Assembly: GCA_028274465.1 (NCBI GenBank)
Contig: CM051457.1
Location: 49,260,362-49,324,361, forward strand
DNA length: 64,000 nucleotides
DNA from: Plantago ovata
Taxonomy: Eukaryota > Streptophyta > Magnoliopsida > Lamiales > Plantaginaceae
Direction of reading: 5' to 3'
A program made the translations under genes and the position numbers. This document shows, piece after piece, positions 1 through 12,168 of the stretch. The notes under the pieces are model-generated. The model was not told the DNA's origin. It made no database searches and saw only the letters and a list, made by a program, of their open reading frames with translations. Each line of letters opens with the position of its first letter. Positions within the stretch are counted from its first letter, which is position 1.

Positions 1-3000
1 GGCATTGATGGGTTTTGCTTTGATAACCTGAGCAAAACAACTGTCATCATCATCGTGATTTCCTTGATGACTCTCAGGTTGACAGTGTTCTGAATTGTCA
101 ACAACAATTCTTCTTCTTTTTGGATTGCTGAACTCCTTTCAGAATCTGTTTCAGCTTTCTCTTAGAACTTTTCTCAGTGTCAGCAAGAGGTTCTCTGGTG
201 GCGGTCCAGGAAATTTTAGTAGAGCTGAAGAGGGAGTAGTAGATGATTTGTCTTTTGAAGACTTTTTCTTTGTATCTTCTCCCTTAGACATGGATTGCAA
301 TATCGGTTTGATGTGAGCATAGAAAAACTCGTTGCAATTTTCAGCAAGAGTATGAAGGTTGTTGTACTTAAGAATCATGTCTTGCTGATCAGAAGTAAGC
401 TTAGATAGTTCTTCCTTGATAAAAGCCAAATTCTCCTCATGTCGTCGCTCGTTGTTTACCTTTTCTTCCATGATTGCGTGAGCCTTGGTTAATGCACTTT
501 TGGCTAGCTTGAGTGCTTTGCTGACATCATCTTCATAGCTCTTGTGATGTAGACTTATATCTTTCTGAGCTATAGTAAGAGTAGTAGCGTCTCAGCACAG
601 TAGTCAGTATCTTTTCTAAGTTGAGTGGACTCTCACCAAAGCAGTGCATCATCCTCTTCTTGGCATGCTTTGTGAACAGCCATTAGTGCCTTGATTCTTG
701 AAGTAAATTCCTCAACGTTTGGGAACGACACTAGAGAGGGAGTAAGTGAGTGAGCTTTGAGCTATGTGGCAATCTGGTCATCATTTCTCAGCAAGCGGCT
801 TCTTTCCTCATCTCCTTCATCAGAATTGATGGATGCTGGAGGAATTTCTACCACTTTTTGTTCTTTTTCTTTTTCTTTTTCTTCTTCATGTGCTTAGAAA
901 TATGACAAGTCTTCTTCCTCATCAGGTTCATCAAGGCCAACAACCTTGACGCCTAAGTCTTTTGCCTCAGATACTTTTGGTTGAGTGATTACTAAAGGAA
1001 ACTCTTGAGACTCAACGACTGGAGTTTCACCAGCAGTAGGTGGAAGGGAGGATTCTTCCAGGTTATTCACTCCTTAAGATTGAGCAATATCTAAGTGTTG
1101 AGTGCTTGCTACATAAATCTGTAGACTATTACTCACTGCTCTTTGATATCTTCATCAAAAACTTCATCTTCCTCATGGTTTGGATCAGTGACCTGAGCTT
1201 CGAGTAAGATTATCTCGGCATTAGAAAGCTTTGCTTTTCCTTTAGGCATTTCAGCCCGCTTTCTGGCATATTCTTCTTCAGTCTCAGCAACTTGTTCATT
1301 TGCTGGAGTGGATCTGTCAGCAGGAGTTGAAGCAGATTCCTGTTGCTTGCTGGGAGGTTGTTTAGTTTCTTGGTTTTCAACATGTGCTTGATCTTCTTGA
1401 TCAGCAACTGACAATTTCTCTCCACCAGCATCTGGACTAGGACCTTGATTGTCATCATCTTCGTCCTTACTGTCCTTTGAATCTTTTGATTCATCATCAC
1501 TTCTTCTTCATCATCATCAGTTAGAATAACTAACTCGAGATGTTTGTATTTAGCCTGACCTGTTACCTCTTCTTCCTCATTGATTTTGTGGGGATCAGCC
1601 ACCACTGGTACAAATGAACCTTTGAGCATCACAGCTTGTTCAGTTGGAGAGGCACTCTTAAACTTAGCTTTCATATTCTCTCTGACTGTGACAACCAGAT
1701 TAACATTCATTTGAATAAGATAGCTCTTCAGGAAGGATAGAGTGTACGAAAGTCTCGAGCTTGATGAGAGAGTTTCTTTTCTTTTCATTTGAGAGATGGA
1801 TGTGAAGATCTGAGAAGTCCATTCTTTTGTACCTTTGCTAGTTGCTGACAGACTTAGCAACTCTGGTCAAATTGTTTCTCTTGAAGTTTGAGTACAGTTC
1901 ATCTGAACTAACTTCATGGACTTCTGTGATGAGAATTTCTTCTTTTATCTCCTTTTGAGCCTGAATAAAAGAAAAGTTATTTTTGGAAGGTTTTGGAAAG
2001 TAGTTTTAGAGTCTAAAACTGTATCATGAATTACCTGCTGGTTCTCAGCAAGCTCATGTGGCACACTTAGTTGTGCAGGTACTATTTCCAATTCAACATA
2101 AGCTGTAGCAGCATCCTTGTTTTGTTCATCCTGAAATAACACTTTGTTAGATACAAGTACTAAGTTTTTGAACTTAGTAAAGTTACCAAAATTTTCATCT
2201 ACCTGCTGAGCAGGAGTTGTAGATTCTGGGGCAGAAGTTTCAGCACTCTTCTGCCTTGTATCATGAGAAGTTTGTAAAGAAACAATAATATTAGTTAAAG
2301 ATAAAGTATCATAAATAAGTTTTGCTTAATTTTGAGTTAACTACCTGCTGAAGAGCAGGAGTTGTAGATTCTGGTGCAAAAGTTTCAGCACTCTTCTGCC
2401 TTGTATCATGAGAAGTCTGTAAAGAAACAATAGTATTAGTTAAAGATAAAGTATCATAAATAAGTTTTGCTTAATTTTGAGTTAACTACCTGCTGAAGAA
2501 TGACAGGTGGTGACTCAATCCCTTCAGCATTGTTTGCTTCTTCATTATATGGGACTAGATCTTCAGCAGACTTCTTTTTTGCTCTTAACGAGAAAGCTGT
2601 GTAGCATCAGCAATCTCCCTTGTCTCTGAATGGACAGGTTCAGCAGAAGCATCTAGACCTCTAAGTTCACTACTAGTCATAAAAAGGTCCACTGACTTGT
2701 TGGAGTTATCATCAATCTCCATGTCCATTTTCTGGCTTAGGTCAGTCAGTACCAGTTAGACTTTGTCAATTGAGGTGAGTGGTGAACTTGGTCTTACATT
2801 CTCAGCATCATGAGATGCGTCGTTGTATGGTGCTTCTTGATGAATTTCAGCGAACTCTTGATTTTGAACAGTTGCAGTCTCAGCAACTGGTTCTTCAATG
2901 GTTGCAGTTTAGCAACTTCCTTTTCTTGACTAGTTGATGTTTCAACAACTATCTCTTTTCCCTTTGTTGCTTTACTAGCAACGTCTTCAGCAAGTGCAGC

Positions 3001-4397
3001 CTTTCTGAGGTCTGCAGCAATATCACTTGTTGGTTCAAGTGTTGTATCTTCAAGATTATCTACAATGTAGATATCATCAATTCTTTCTAAGGTAGGAATT
3101 TCATTTCCACTGACTTGTGGTCTTTCTTCAGTAGATGGATCCAAACTTATTGGATTTGTAGAGGCTTCAGCAAGTGCCTCTACAATAACTACTGGAGTGG
3201 CTTGCTTTTCAGCAAACACTGGTGTATCATCGTCCTGTATCTCATGAACGATCGGCACTGACTTTCTTGCCGTCGTTTTCTTCCTTGGGAAGGTTTTTGT
3301 TCTGGCCTTCTTAGGAACAGGATCAGTCGATGAAGTTGCAGTTTGAGTATCATCATCAGCTTTTCTCTTCTTTGATCTTTTGCTGGGTGCTTTAGTGTCA
3401 GCAACCGCAACATTATCAGCAGCAGCAGTAGTATCAGCAACGTTTGACTCTGTTGCTTTCTTTGACTGTTTGTCTGCATCCTTGGGTCCATTTAGCTTGT
3501 GGAAAGCTCTTCCCACATTGCATACTGACGTTTTGATCGGCAATGGGTTTCTTAGCTTAATCTGGAAATGTTCCAAGATGTAACAAATTTTCAGTCCATA
3601 CATCACTGGGAACATAGGTGAGACAGTATTTTCTTCCACCTTGACTTTGAACTTCGAAATACAATCAACAAATCTGTTGAAGATGTATTTAGCCTAGTTG
3701 ATGTCGGTTTTGTTCTCATAGATGTGCATCAGCAATGGCCATCTTTTCAGGCCGACTTGGTCTATTCCTCCGACTTGGGACTCTAAGACTTTAATGAGTA
3801 GCAACGCTACTAGACCAAGAGAATGACAAAGATGCTTTCTCTTCGTAAAATGTTCCAAGTAATAGGAGCAAAATCTCCTTTCTTCATCTGTTCATTTCTG
3901 ACATCACTGTAGAAGGCTTCAATCTCCTCTACAGTGGCAGTGATGTAATCTTCAGTTCCAGTGGTTGGATTCTGAAAGATTTTTGCCAAATCAATCCATG
4001 TCAGGATGATTTTCTTTCCCTGAACTGTTGTAGAAATCACTTTTTCAGTGATTCCTTGTTCATCAGTAAGGGTTTGGATTTCTGCATTATTGTAGAATTC
4101 CATAGTATCTATCATAATCACTTTCTTTTTGGGGTGAGCAGTGATGAAGAAAAGTAGGCCTTGTTGACTGATGTAATTCATCGCCTCAATATTTTCTTCG
4201 TCAAGTTCCTGTTCATAGAAGTATTGGATATACTTCTCTTTTGAAAATCCTCCCCATTGCATCATCTGCTCACACTTTTCAGTGTTGAGATATGCAGGAG
4301 GCATGGTCTTTCAGTGATACGGTTATTGGCTAACACAATTTACACTGTATGCCTTTGAGGACTTGGTGTTCTTGGTTTGTTGTCTCTTGGGAGCCAT
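1..4397 (-). pseudogene. ORF2 remains of Copia element D
   Basis: This is one of three copies in the window of a large extra reading frame found downstream of pol in this Copia family. The start codon lies at 4,395-4,397 and the text begins MAPKRQ, as in the copy at 28,885. The N-terminal part contains the family signatures MPPAYL, QMMQWGGF and IEAFYSDVRNE. The middle is rich in Ala, Glu, Asp and Thr, and a coiled-coil stretch follows near 150-560 (KLTSDQQ, TLAENCNEFF). The function is unknown. The N-terminal 300 residues recall the domains annotated as putative plant transposon protein, but this is only an impression. The copy is broken in several places. Confidence 0.7.
2206..2495 (-). repeat. 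Tandem duplication of about 145 bp inside the ORF2 copy of element D
   Basis: Two nearly identical units of about 145 bases lie head to tail, at about 2,206-2,350 and 2,351-2,495. Both contain GCAGGAGTTGTAGATTCTGG and end in GAGTTAACTACCTGCTGAAG. The sister copies near 26,680-26,830 and 39,070-39,230 carry a single unit each, so the duplication is private to this copy. Confidence 0.85.
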
Positions 4398-4551
4398 CTG
4401 TTTATATAGCAAGGTAAGATTGGGGGATAAGAGTACGAAAAAGATGCTTTTCTTTTTGTCCGGAGGTACATTGTTTCAGAGCACAGGCTAGGGAAATTTT
4501 TGCAGAGAAAGGAAATGTGAGTTAAAGAATTTTGTCTTTCTCTAACTCTTC

Positions 4552-4560
4552 ATTTATATA
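4552..4560 (-). promoter_or_regulatory. TATA-like box upstream of ORF2 (element D)
   Basis: On the minus strand the sequence reads ACTATATAAATG about 155-165 bases before the ORF2 start codon at 4,397. A conserved leader follows (GAGTTAGAGAAAGAC, then TTTAACTCACATTTCC). The same box and leader occur before ORF2 in the other two copies (29,032-29,040 and 36,868-36,874). That supports a promoter internal to the element rather than a chance AT-rich match. It is a sequence inference only. Confidence 0.5.
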
Positions 4561-5000
4561 GTATCTCTGTTGTGTGAGAAACTCAATGGTTTTGAGTTTT
4601 CAGCAACGGTAAAACATAGATACAACGAGTTAGTGGAGCCTTTGCATTAAATGCGTAGTGGTCCAGTAACCCGAAACTGTCAAAGCTTGTTTTCACTTTA
4701 TAAAATTAACCGTTGGATCATCAACTTCTTTAAAATCAATGGCGACGATTGCATTTCATGTCATGATTAATAGCGAGTTTATCTGTGCCACGATTAACGT
4801 CACATTAGATTTTACCTAAAATCAAGGGATTTTATCTCTTCTACTTAGAAGCTAATAGCTTGCTGAAGTATTAAAGAATCTTTTCAGCAATTTTAATCTC
4901 TCTGACTTTAGCAATTACTTTATAAGTAACAAGCCTTGTAGTTGCTGAAGGTTCCCCCTTAATCAAATATCTCTTTTATCTTTAGGTCAAAGATGTTCCT

Positions 5001-5992
5001 TGATGAACGAGATTGTCAGACTCGAACAATCAAATGAATTTGTTTAAAAGCCAAAGGGCAACTCACAACTACACAAAACATGTAGTGCAGAGGTAAGATG
5101 ACCTCGAGTGTCAATCTCTAGGGACTTAACTAGCTTTAACTATAATAACTATTATAAATTCAGTAAACAAATTTAACTTAGCTTTACTTAACAATATATG
5201 ACGAGAGCTGGTGATAGTAATGCTCATTCTAAGCATCGGGTTCTAATTATGCATGAAAGTGCAACACGTACTGCTTTAAAAGTAATTCGAACTGATCTTG
5301 CTATGGGAATTGTTTACACCGTATCAGACAACTCTCCATTCGGAAAGGATACTGCCGCAAGGTTTCCACCCAAACGCTCAATCAGAACAAACACCAAAAG
5401 ACAGGTTTTGACATGTATTTTGAAAAAGCCTCTTATCTATACTAATACTTGGCTAAGGTTGTCAGGCTTAGTGCAAGCAGTACTTGATAATTGTAAATAC
5501 CGAAAACGTTGATCTTGAATTGTCCTAGTGTTTCTAACACTTTTATACGAAGATATTTGGCTTAGTCGGATCAAAGAATCGAATAAAACAATTCTACAAG
5601 CAAAAGATTCAGAAACTCAATCATGCACAATATGAACCCTAGCTATGAATTTACATACTATCACCAACTAGAAATTTAGCTACTCATATCAAAATCGAAA
5701 TCAACAATAGCAATCATAACAATCATAGATGAAAGCATGGTTGAATTGAAAGATAAAGTGCAAAAAATAGTGAGATACAAAGTTACCACCGAGGGTTGTC
5801 AATCTCCGGTGAATTGCTAAACTCACAAAGATCTAGGAAGGTGAGATCAATAGATGTCCAAATCTCTACCTTGATGCTCCAAGTCGCTAAGAAAAAGTAG
5901 TTCTAAGTCAAAGAAAACCCAGAACAAGCTCTAGGGTTTATGTCTACAAAAATATGACTCAAAATTCGCAACTTTTACAATATATATATATA
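5001..5992 (-). repeat. 3' LTR portion of Athila-like element E1
   Basis: The sequence starts at the LTR tip TGATGAACGAGATTGTCAGA, which is the complement of the terminal TCATCA end. It matches the right LTR portion at 11,699-12,168 closely over the shared part. It also matches, in reverse complement, the LTRs of the plus-strand element E2. The part nearest 5,992 contains a run of TA dinucleotides that corresponds to the TATA region of the E2 LTR. A short open frame inside it recurs in both E1 LTRs and is not a gene. Confidence 0.85.
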
Positions 5993-6665
5993 TGTTGGTC
6001 CCTTTAAACAACATGAAAAGACTAGAGGGGGGGGGGGGTGAATAGTCTTTTCAAACTTTCGTCGTTTAAAAACTTTCTCAGCAAGTGCTTATTACTTTTC
6101 AGTAATGAGTTTGCTGATACTTAACTTTCTCAGCAAGTACTAGTTACTTTTCAGTAACGAGTTTTACTGGTACTTTAAAAACAGAGTGCGGAAGTCTTTA
6201 TACAATAAGTGCTTTTCAGAGCGTGCTAGTTTCAGCAAGTGAGCAGAGTGACAGTGCACAAACAGTTAAGCTTGCTGAAAACTAAATGCGGTAAAGTAAA
6301 TCACACAAATACTTTTTATAGTGGTATCTGAGAGTGGAGTAATCTCTCAAATAATCCACTTTGTCCTTTCTAGGACTGAATCCACTAAGATAAGTTGAGG
6401 TTCCTTACAACACCTATCTATAATGATTCTTCAGAAACCAGAGCACAGTTGCTTCGTTTCCAACCTAACTAGAGAATGAAACCTTTTTCTCCACCAAACT
6501 TGGGACACTTAATCAGCAAAGCTATGCTTGATTAATTCCCCCTGAATTTCACGCCTGAAAAAGGGTGTTTATCAGTTAGAGAGGTTTGGGATGAGATGAC
6601 TTGAGTATAACTTTTTCAGCTATAACAAGTTATCTAAAGAAACACAACTTGTAATACTTTTCAGT
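5993..6665 (-). mobile_element. Copia-family LTR fragment inside element E1
   Basis: The sequence begins with the Copia LTR tip TGTTGGTCCCTTTAAACAAC, followed by the G-run and the paired blocks ending CAGTAATGAG and CAGTAACGAG. It follows the LTR at 21,862-23,374 for about 670 bases and then gives way to Gypsy integrase sequence. It is therefore a piece of one element lying inside another. It carries many copies of the TCAGCAA motif. No target-site duplication can be recognised. Confidence 0.85.
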
Positions 6666-8963
6666 TCGCTTTGTGTTCCAGCTCAACCGGAAGGTGGCAT
6701 GCTTTCCCAAACACAAGTCTGTACGGAGTGGTGCCAATTACAGTTTTGTAGATGGTTCTATACGCCCAAAGCGCATCATTCAGTTTTCCAGCCCAATCCT
6801 TCCTGCTAGGCTTCACCACACGCTCAAGGATCTTTTTAATTTGACGGTTGCTAACCTCTACTTGCCCAAAAGTCTGCGGATGATATGGTGTACCAACATT
6901 AGGGGTAACACTGTATTTCTTCATGAGTGAGGTAAAAGACCGGTTGACGAAGTGAGAACCTCCATCACTGATAATTGTGTTAGGAACTCCAAACCGGAAG
7001 AAAATCACATCCTTCAAGAATCCCAAAACTACCAAAGCATCATTCTTTCTGGTGGGAATTTCCTCCACCCACTTAGTTACATAATCCACTGCGACTAGAA
7101 TGTACTCATATCCCGAGCTTCATGGGAATGGTCCCATGAAATCAATTCCCCATACATCAAAAGGTTCTACCACTAGATTCCCTTGCTGGGGCATTTCTTC
7201 CCTCTTGGCAATATTTCCCCCTCGCTGACATGGGTCACAATTCTTCACAAATTCCCTCGCATCTCGGTGCAAGGATGGCCGGAAAAATCCTGCTTGCAAC
7301 ATCTTACGGGCTGTTTTAGCCCCACTGTAGTGTCCACCGCACTGAAGCTCATGGCAATGACTCAGTACACTTCGTTGCTGTCCTTGTGGAACGCAGCTCC
7401 TCAAGATTCCATCAGCTCCTTCTCTAAGAAGGTTCGAATCATCCCATATGTAAAACCTTCACTGTTTTGAAAGAGCTCTCCTATCGGAGGCTGAGAAATT
7501 AGTTGGGCAAATACCCGTAGCCAAATAATTCACAATATCAGCATACCATGGCTCTTCATCTACTCTCATCAAGTGTTCATCGGGAAGGTCCTCATTAACA
7601 GGAATTGCATCTACATGGATATTTGGAATTCTACACAAGTGATCAGCTACGCAATTTTCCTTACCAGCTCTATCCACTATGGTCAAATCAAAGTCTTGTA
7701 ACAATAAGACCCAACGGATTAATCTTGGCTTAGAATCTTGTTTAGCTATTAAATGTCTTAAAGCAGCATGATCAGTATGGACATTCACAGGGTGTCCTAA
7801 CAAATAAGACGTAAACTTCTGTAAGGCAAAAACAACAACTAAAAATTCTTTTTCAGTAGTTGTATAGTTAACTTGAGCTGAGTCTAGGGTCTTACTAACA
7901 TAGTAAATCACACGATACTGCTTATCTACCTTTTGGCATAAAACAGCCCCCATAGCAAAATTTGAGGCATCACACATTATCTCGAAAGGAAGTTTCCAAT
8001 CCGGTGGCACAACTATAGGAGCAGTAACTAATCTTTCCTTAAGGGTGTTAAAGGCCTCTAAGCAATCTTCAGAAAAATCGAAACTCACATCTTTTGCAAG
8101 CAAGTTGCTTAAGGGTTTTGCAATTTTCGAAAAATCTTTGATAAACCTCCTACTGAATCCTACATGACCAAGAAATGACTGAAGTTCTTTGACACAAGTG
8201 GGTGGGGGAAGCTTCTCAATTATCTCTATCTTTGCCTTATCAACTTCAATCCCTCTATCGGAGACTACATGTCCTAGAACAATGCCTTCCCTAACCATGT
8301 AATGACTTTTCTCCCAACTTAGAGTTAAATTGCATTCATAGACCTTTTCAGAACAAGATCTAATCTATGCAAACATTCATCAAACAAATCACCAAAAAGG
8401 GAAAAATCATCCATGAAGACCTCAACAAACTTAGTCACCATATCAGAAACGACAGAAAGCATGCACCTTTGAAATGTGGCGGGGGCGTTACATAGCCCAA
8501 ATGGCATTCTCCTGTAAGCAAAGGTTCCGAAAGGGCAAGTGAATGTCGTCTTCTCCTGGTCCTCTGGCGCAATCGGAATTTGATAGAAACCTGACAAGCC
8601 ATCAAAGAAACAATAAAATTTCCGCCCCGCGAGGCGGTTCAACATGTCATCAATAAATGGGAGAGGAAAATGGTCTTTCTTTGTGGCGGCATTTAGTCTC
8701 CTATAATCAATACACATCCGCCAACCCGTGGTTTTCCTAACTGGCACTAGCTCTCCCTTCTCATTCTCCTCTACTGTAATCCCAGATTTCTTAGGTACAA
8801 TGTGTACGAGGCTTACCCACCTACTATCAGGAATGGGGAAGATCATATCGGCATCTAGCAACTTAATCACCTCTTTTTTCACTACTTCTTGCATGGCGAG
8901 GTTTATCCTACGCTGAGGTTTCCTAACGGGTTTGGCATCTTGTTCTAGAGTGATACTGTGCAC
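6666..8963 (-). pseudogene. pol region of E1: reverse transcriptase, RNase H, integrase
   Basis: Read on the minus strand, the order is reverse transcriptase (about 8,325-8,963), RNase H (about 7,460-8,298, with [10 protein letters not shown] and [12 protein letters not shown]), the integrase zinc finger (about 7,120-7,404, H-H-C-C pattern ending CDPCQRGG) and the integrase core (about 6,666-7,089, with [10 protein letters not shown] and [10 protein letters not shown]). Reverse transcriptase preceding RNase H and integrase is the Gypsy gene order. Family signatures place it with Athila-like elements. The region is broken at several points and is a fossil. Confidence 0.85.
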
Positions 8964-9002
8964 ACACCATGTAGGGCTAATCCCATTTATATCGCTGATT
9001 CC

Positions 9003-11550
9003 TCATCCTATGGATGCAGAATTTTCTTTCAAGACTTGGACTAGCCTACCTTCTTCTATGCTAGATAGGTGTGAAGAGATTATTACAGGCTTTTTCTCAT
9101 TTTCATCTAAGTACACATACTTAAGGTGCCCAGGAAGGGGTTTTAAATCTAAGCTAGGCTCTTCTGGAAGTCGGTTCTCTCCCTCTTCTTCCTCTATGGG
9201 TTCAAGCACCTCTTCTCCGAATGGGATTTCGGGTGTGCTATCCATTCTCTCAACTAATTCCCTTGCTTCCTCAAACATGTAACACGTCTCTACCTGCATG
9301 GTTAGTGCCTCCTCAAGAGGTTCAATATTATCATGGCAATGGTGAAATTCAGAAATTACAGAATCATAGCAATCAATGAACTTTAATTCTTATATAACTT
9401 CTTTATCTACTATACTACATTCTACCAATTGAATTTTCTCACCCATTACCTCCATGGAGATTTTCTTGCCTTTGAGTTCAAGGCATGTATTGGTAGTTAC
9501 CATAAATGGTCTTCCAAGCAGCACTACGTTTTCGCGAACATGGCTCTTTCCTTCCTCAGCTGACTTCATCGCTACAAAATCTGCAGGAATTATCAATTTG
9601 TCTACCTTCACGAGGATATCCTCAATTATTCCCACAGGGCGCTTCACGCTTTTGTCCGCCATCAGTACAACCATTCCGGTTGGCTTCAGTTCTCCAAGGT
9701 CTAGAGCTTTGTATACTGAGTAGGGCATCAGGTTGATGCTAGCTCCCAAGTCGAGCATAGCCTTGGTGAACCGTCCATTTCCCATGGTAATATCGATTAT
9801 GAAGCTTCCTGGGTCTCTTTGCTTCGCAGGAAGCTCCGCTATAGAATTCACCGTCTTGATCCCGTTAACGTCCCCCCTTAGAGCAATCCTTTTGTTGCTC
9901 TTAACCTCACGAAAGAACTTCGTATAGGCGGGAACATTTTGGATTAGTTCCAATAGAGGAACATTAACTTCGACTTTAGAGAGGCGCTTGTATAGCGGTG
10001 ACTCCTGTATATCCTTCTTCGCTGGCTTGATCGTACCAGGGAATGGCATATGAGGTTTCGAGGGCACATAAGGGTTGGAGGACTTATGAAGTCCCTCCTC
10101 AATGTTTAATGTGTCCCCCTTTTCCCCATCGTCACCGCCGCCCCCTTCAGATGTGCGGGGTGTATCGTCCTGCACTTGAGAGTCCGTTGAGCTCTTACCA
10201 ACTTCATTCTCCTTGCTTATCCCTGCATCGTTAGTCACAGTAGATTTAACATGTTTAGGACGTACAAAATTAGGAATTTTAGTTATCTTTCCACCACGGA
10301 GAAGTAGGTTTACTTCCTGGAACTCAGGGGTCTCGGTGGTAACCGCTGGAATGTGCTCCGCATCATGAAGATCGTCAACTACTGGTGAAATTGGGGAGTT
10401 GGGGTCGTCCAGCTCCCTGGTGCTGTGGGGCGGACCGCCCCCCACCTCAGGCGGTGCGCCTGGGGTGGCCAGGGGCGTCGCCAGCTCTCTGGTCGTGAGG
10501 GGCGCACCGCCTCCCACACCAGGCGGACCGCCCCTCACCTCCAGTGGGGCGTCCCCTGTGAAGTTTTCTCCGAACTCAGGTGTACGAATTTATTCTACCT
10601 TCTCACACTCTAACAAGCTGAATTCCTCCATTAGTCGCTCAGTTACTGCTACACCTTCAAAAACCTTTGCTATACGAAGGTTTTGTTCAACTTTCCCTGC
10701 ATGTGCGATTTCAAATACACTCTCAATGGCCTTAATTCCTGCATAATATGCAAGTTCATCCTCCTCATTAATATCTTCTTCTTCATTCTCCCGATCATCC
10801 GCAAGCGTGCTTAAGGCATACGCCTCAGATAAGCTTTCAGATCCACCTCGGTCTAGTTTCTCACTGGTGATGTTACTTGGTGTTAGTCTCTCGGACTGCG
10901 CGGAACTGCTGGCGTACTTACGGAAGACCTTTTCTGCCTCTTCAGCCGTACATTCTTCTAATCCTCCGCACAACCCATCCACTCTAAGCCTAACCTCATC
11001 ACGTAACCCACCAACAAAATACCAAATCAACTCCCCATCGTCGAAACGATGATGGGGACACTCTCGTTTATAATTCTCAAAAATGTTCATAGGTGTCACA
11101 AAACCGCTCATCTTCTTCTTGCTTGAAGTGTTCAATCCTGCCTCGTAAGGCCATTGTCTCTTGGTAAGGCATAAAACTCGCCAAGAACTCCTCTACTACT
11201 TGGTCCCAAGTCTTCAGCGATCCTGGTGCTAACCTTGCCATCCAAAGCCTTGGCTCATACCCCAAGGCGAAAGAAAATAACTTCCTGCACACTTGGTCCT
11301 CTGTAAACCCCTTCGCCGGAATTCGGGCTATTTCCTCCTCGTAGGATCGAATGAAACTCAATGGATTCATCCCCACTCCTTCCTCAAACCTTGGTATGTT
11401 CCTCACTACGGAACTTGTCACTTCATACCCAGTTAACTCATCCTCCAGGTATATAGCCAATCCTCTCTTAACCTGCGAAAATTGGGGCGTCATGCGAGCC
11501 CTCATGGACGTCATACCTGGATATCTGTGACAGGAGTAACTCACAACCAA
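9003..11550 (-). pseudogene. gag and protease region of E1
   Basis: Gag lies at about 10,590-11,550 on the minus strand and shows the plant retrotransposon gag core (LWMARLAPGSLKTWDQVVEE, FKQEEDERFCDTYEHF). A proline- and glycine-rich linker (about 10,425-10,540) follows. The retropepsin region at about 9,400-9,860 carries the DLGAS active-site motif followed by INLMPYSVYKAL and VLLGRPF. A short acidic stretch (9,003-9,299) leads toward reverse transcriptase. The region has several breaks. The stretch 9,300-9,390 shows nothing further. Confidence 0.8.
10425..10560. repeat. GC-rich duplicated block between gag and protease of E1
   Basis: Two imperfect copies of a block of about 70 bases lie side by side. 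Each begins with CCAGCTC and contains paired GGCGGACCGCC or GGCGCACCGCC motifs. In the surrounding AT-rich sequence this is a sharp GC island. In the element's frame it encodes a Gly/Pro-rich linker. The same CCAGGCGGACCGCC motif recurs in the LTRs of element E2 just ahead of their TATA boxes. Confidence 0.7.
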
Positions 11551-11678
11551 AAATCAGTCCTGTTAGTTCTGACCAAAATTTGTAATTCAACTTTTAAACT
11601 AGACAAACTAAGATCACTTGTCCTGGAAATTGAATGCTGAAAATATAAATAAGCTAAAGAGTAAAAAGGAGTAAAAGT

Positions 11679-11698
11679 CCCCGGCAACAGCGCCAATT
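11679..11698 (-). other. Primer-binding site of E1
   Basis: Directly inside the 5' LTR, the minus strand reads AATTGGCGCTGTTGCCGGGG. The equivalent sites just inside the two E2 LTRs read TTGGCACCGTTGCCGGGG and TTGGCGCCGTTGCCGGGG. This type of site is common in Athila-like and related plant Gypsy elements. Its position confirms the minus-strand orientation of E1. Confidence 0.8.
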
Positions 11699-12168
11699 TG
11701 ATGAACGAGATTGTCAGACTTGAACAATCAAATGAATTTGTTTAAAAGCCAAAGGGCAACTCACAACTACACAAAACACGTAGTGCAGAGGTAAGATGAC
11801 CTCGAGTGTCGATCTCTAGGGACTTAACTAGATTTAACTACAATAACTATTATAAATTCAGTAAACAAATTTAACTTAGGTTTACTTAACAATATATGAC
11901 GACAGCTGGTGATAGTAATGCTCATTCTAAGCATCGGGTTCTAATTATGCATGAAAGTGCAACACGTACTGCTTTAAAAGTAATACGAACAGATCTTGTT
12001 GTGGGAATTGTTTACACCGTATCAGACAACTCTCCATTCGGAGAGGATACTGCCGCAAGGTTTCCACCCAAACGCTCAATCAGAACAAACACCAAAAGAC
12101 AGGTTTTGACATGTATTTTGAAAGCCTCTTATCTATACAAATACTTGACTAAGGTTGTCAGGCTTAGT
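11699..12168 (-). repeat. 5' LTR portion of E1
   Basis: The sequence begins at the LTR tip TGATGAACGAGATTGTCAGA next to the primer-binding site. It matches 5,001-5,470 with few differences over the aligned stretch. It meets the plus-strand LTR of E2 at 12,168/12,169, so two LTRs of one family face each other in opposite orientation. Confidence 0.8.

Larger units (their letters stand above)
1..5000 (-). mobile_element. Copia element D, downstream portion only
   Basis: This is the downstream part of a Ty1/copia LTR retrotransposon that runs off the left edge of the window. It belongs to the same family as elements A and BC, because its protein text and its non-coding spacer match theirs throughout. 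Visible parts are a copy of the extra open reading frame (ORF2, 1-4,397) and the spacer between pol and ORF2 (4,398-5,000). The spacer is cut by the Athila-like element that starts at 5,001. No LTR or pol of this copy is visible. It is an old, broken copy with several breaks. The family assignment is by direct comparison within the window; the Copia assignment comes from the gag-pol of the sister copies. Confidence 0.8.
5001..12168 (-). mobile_element. Ty3/gypsy element E1, Athila-like, broken
   Basis: This is a minus-strand Gypsy retrotransposon. Its parts from right to left are a 5' LTR portion (11,699-12,168), a primer-binding site (11,679-11,698), gag and protease (9,390-11,550), reverse transcriptase, RNase H and integrase (6,666-8,963), and a 3' LTR portion (5,001-5,992). 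A Copia LTR fragment (5,993-6,665) lies between integrase and the 3' LTR. The reverse transcriptase text (KKSGITVEENEKGELVPVRK, TGWRMCIDYRRLN, FPLPFIDDML, FMDD) and the integrase text [13 protein letters not shown] are typical of the Athila/Tat side of Gypsy. The element abuts the spacer of Copia element D, so it is probably younger than D. It is broken in many places and looks old. Confidence 0.85.

Noticed and set aside
5198-5512. Open frame of about 100 codons, repeated at 11,896-12,171
   Set aside because: It lies antisense inside the Athila-family LTR and is repeated only because the LTR is. No start context, domain or independent conservation supports a gene.
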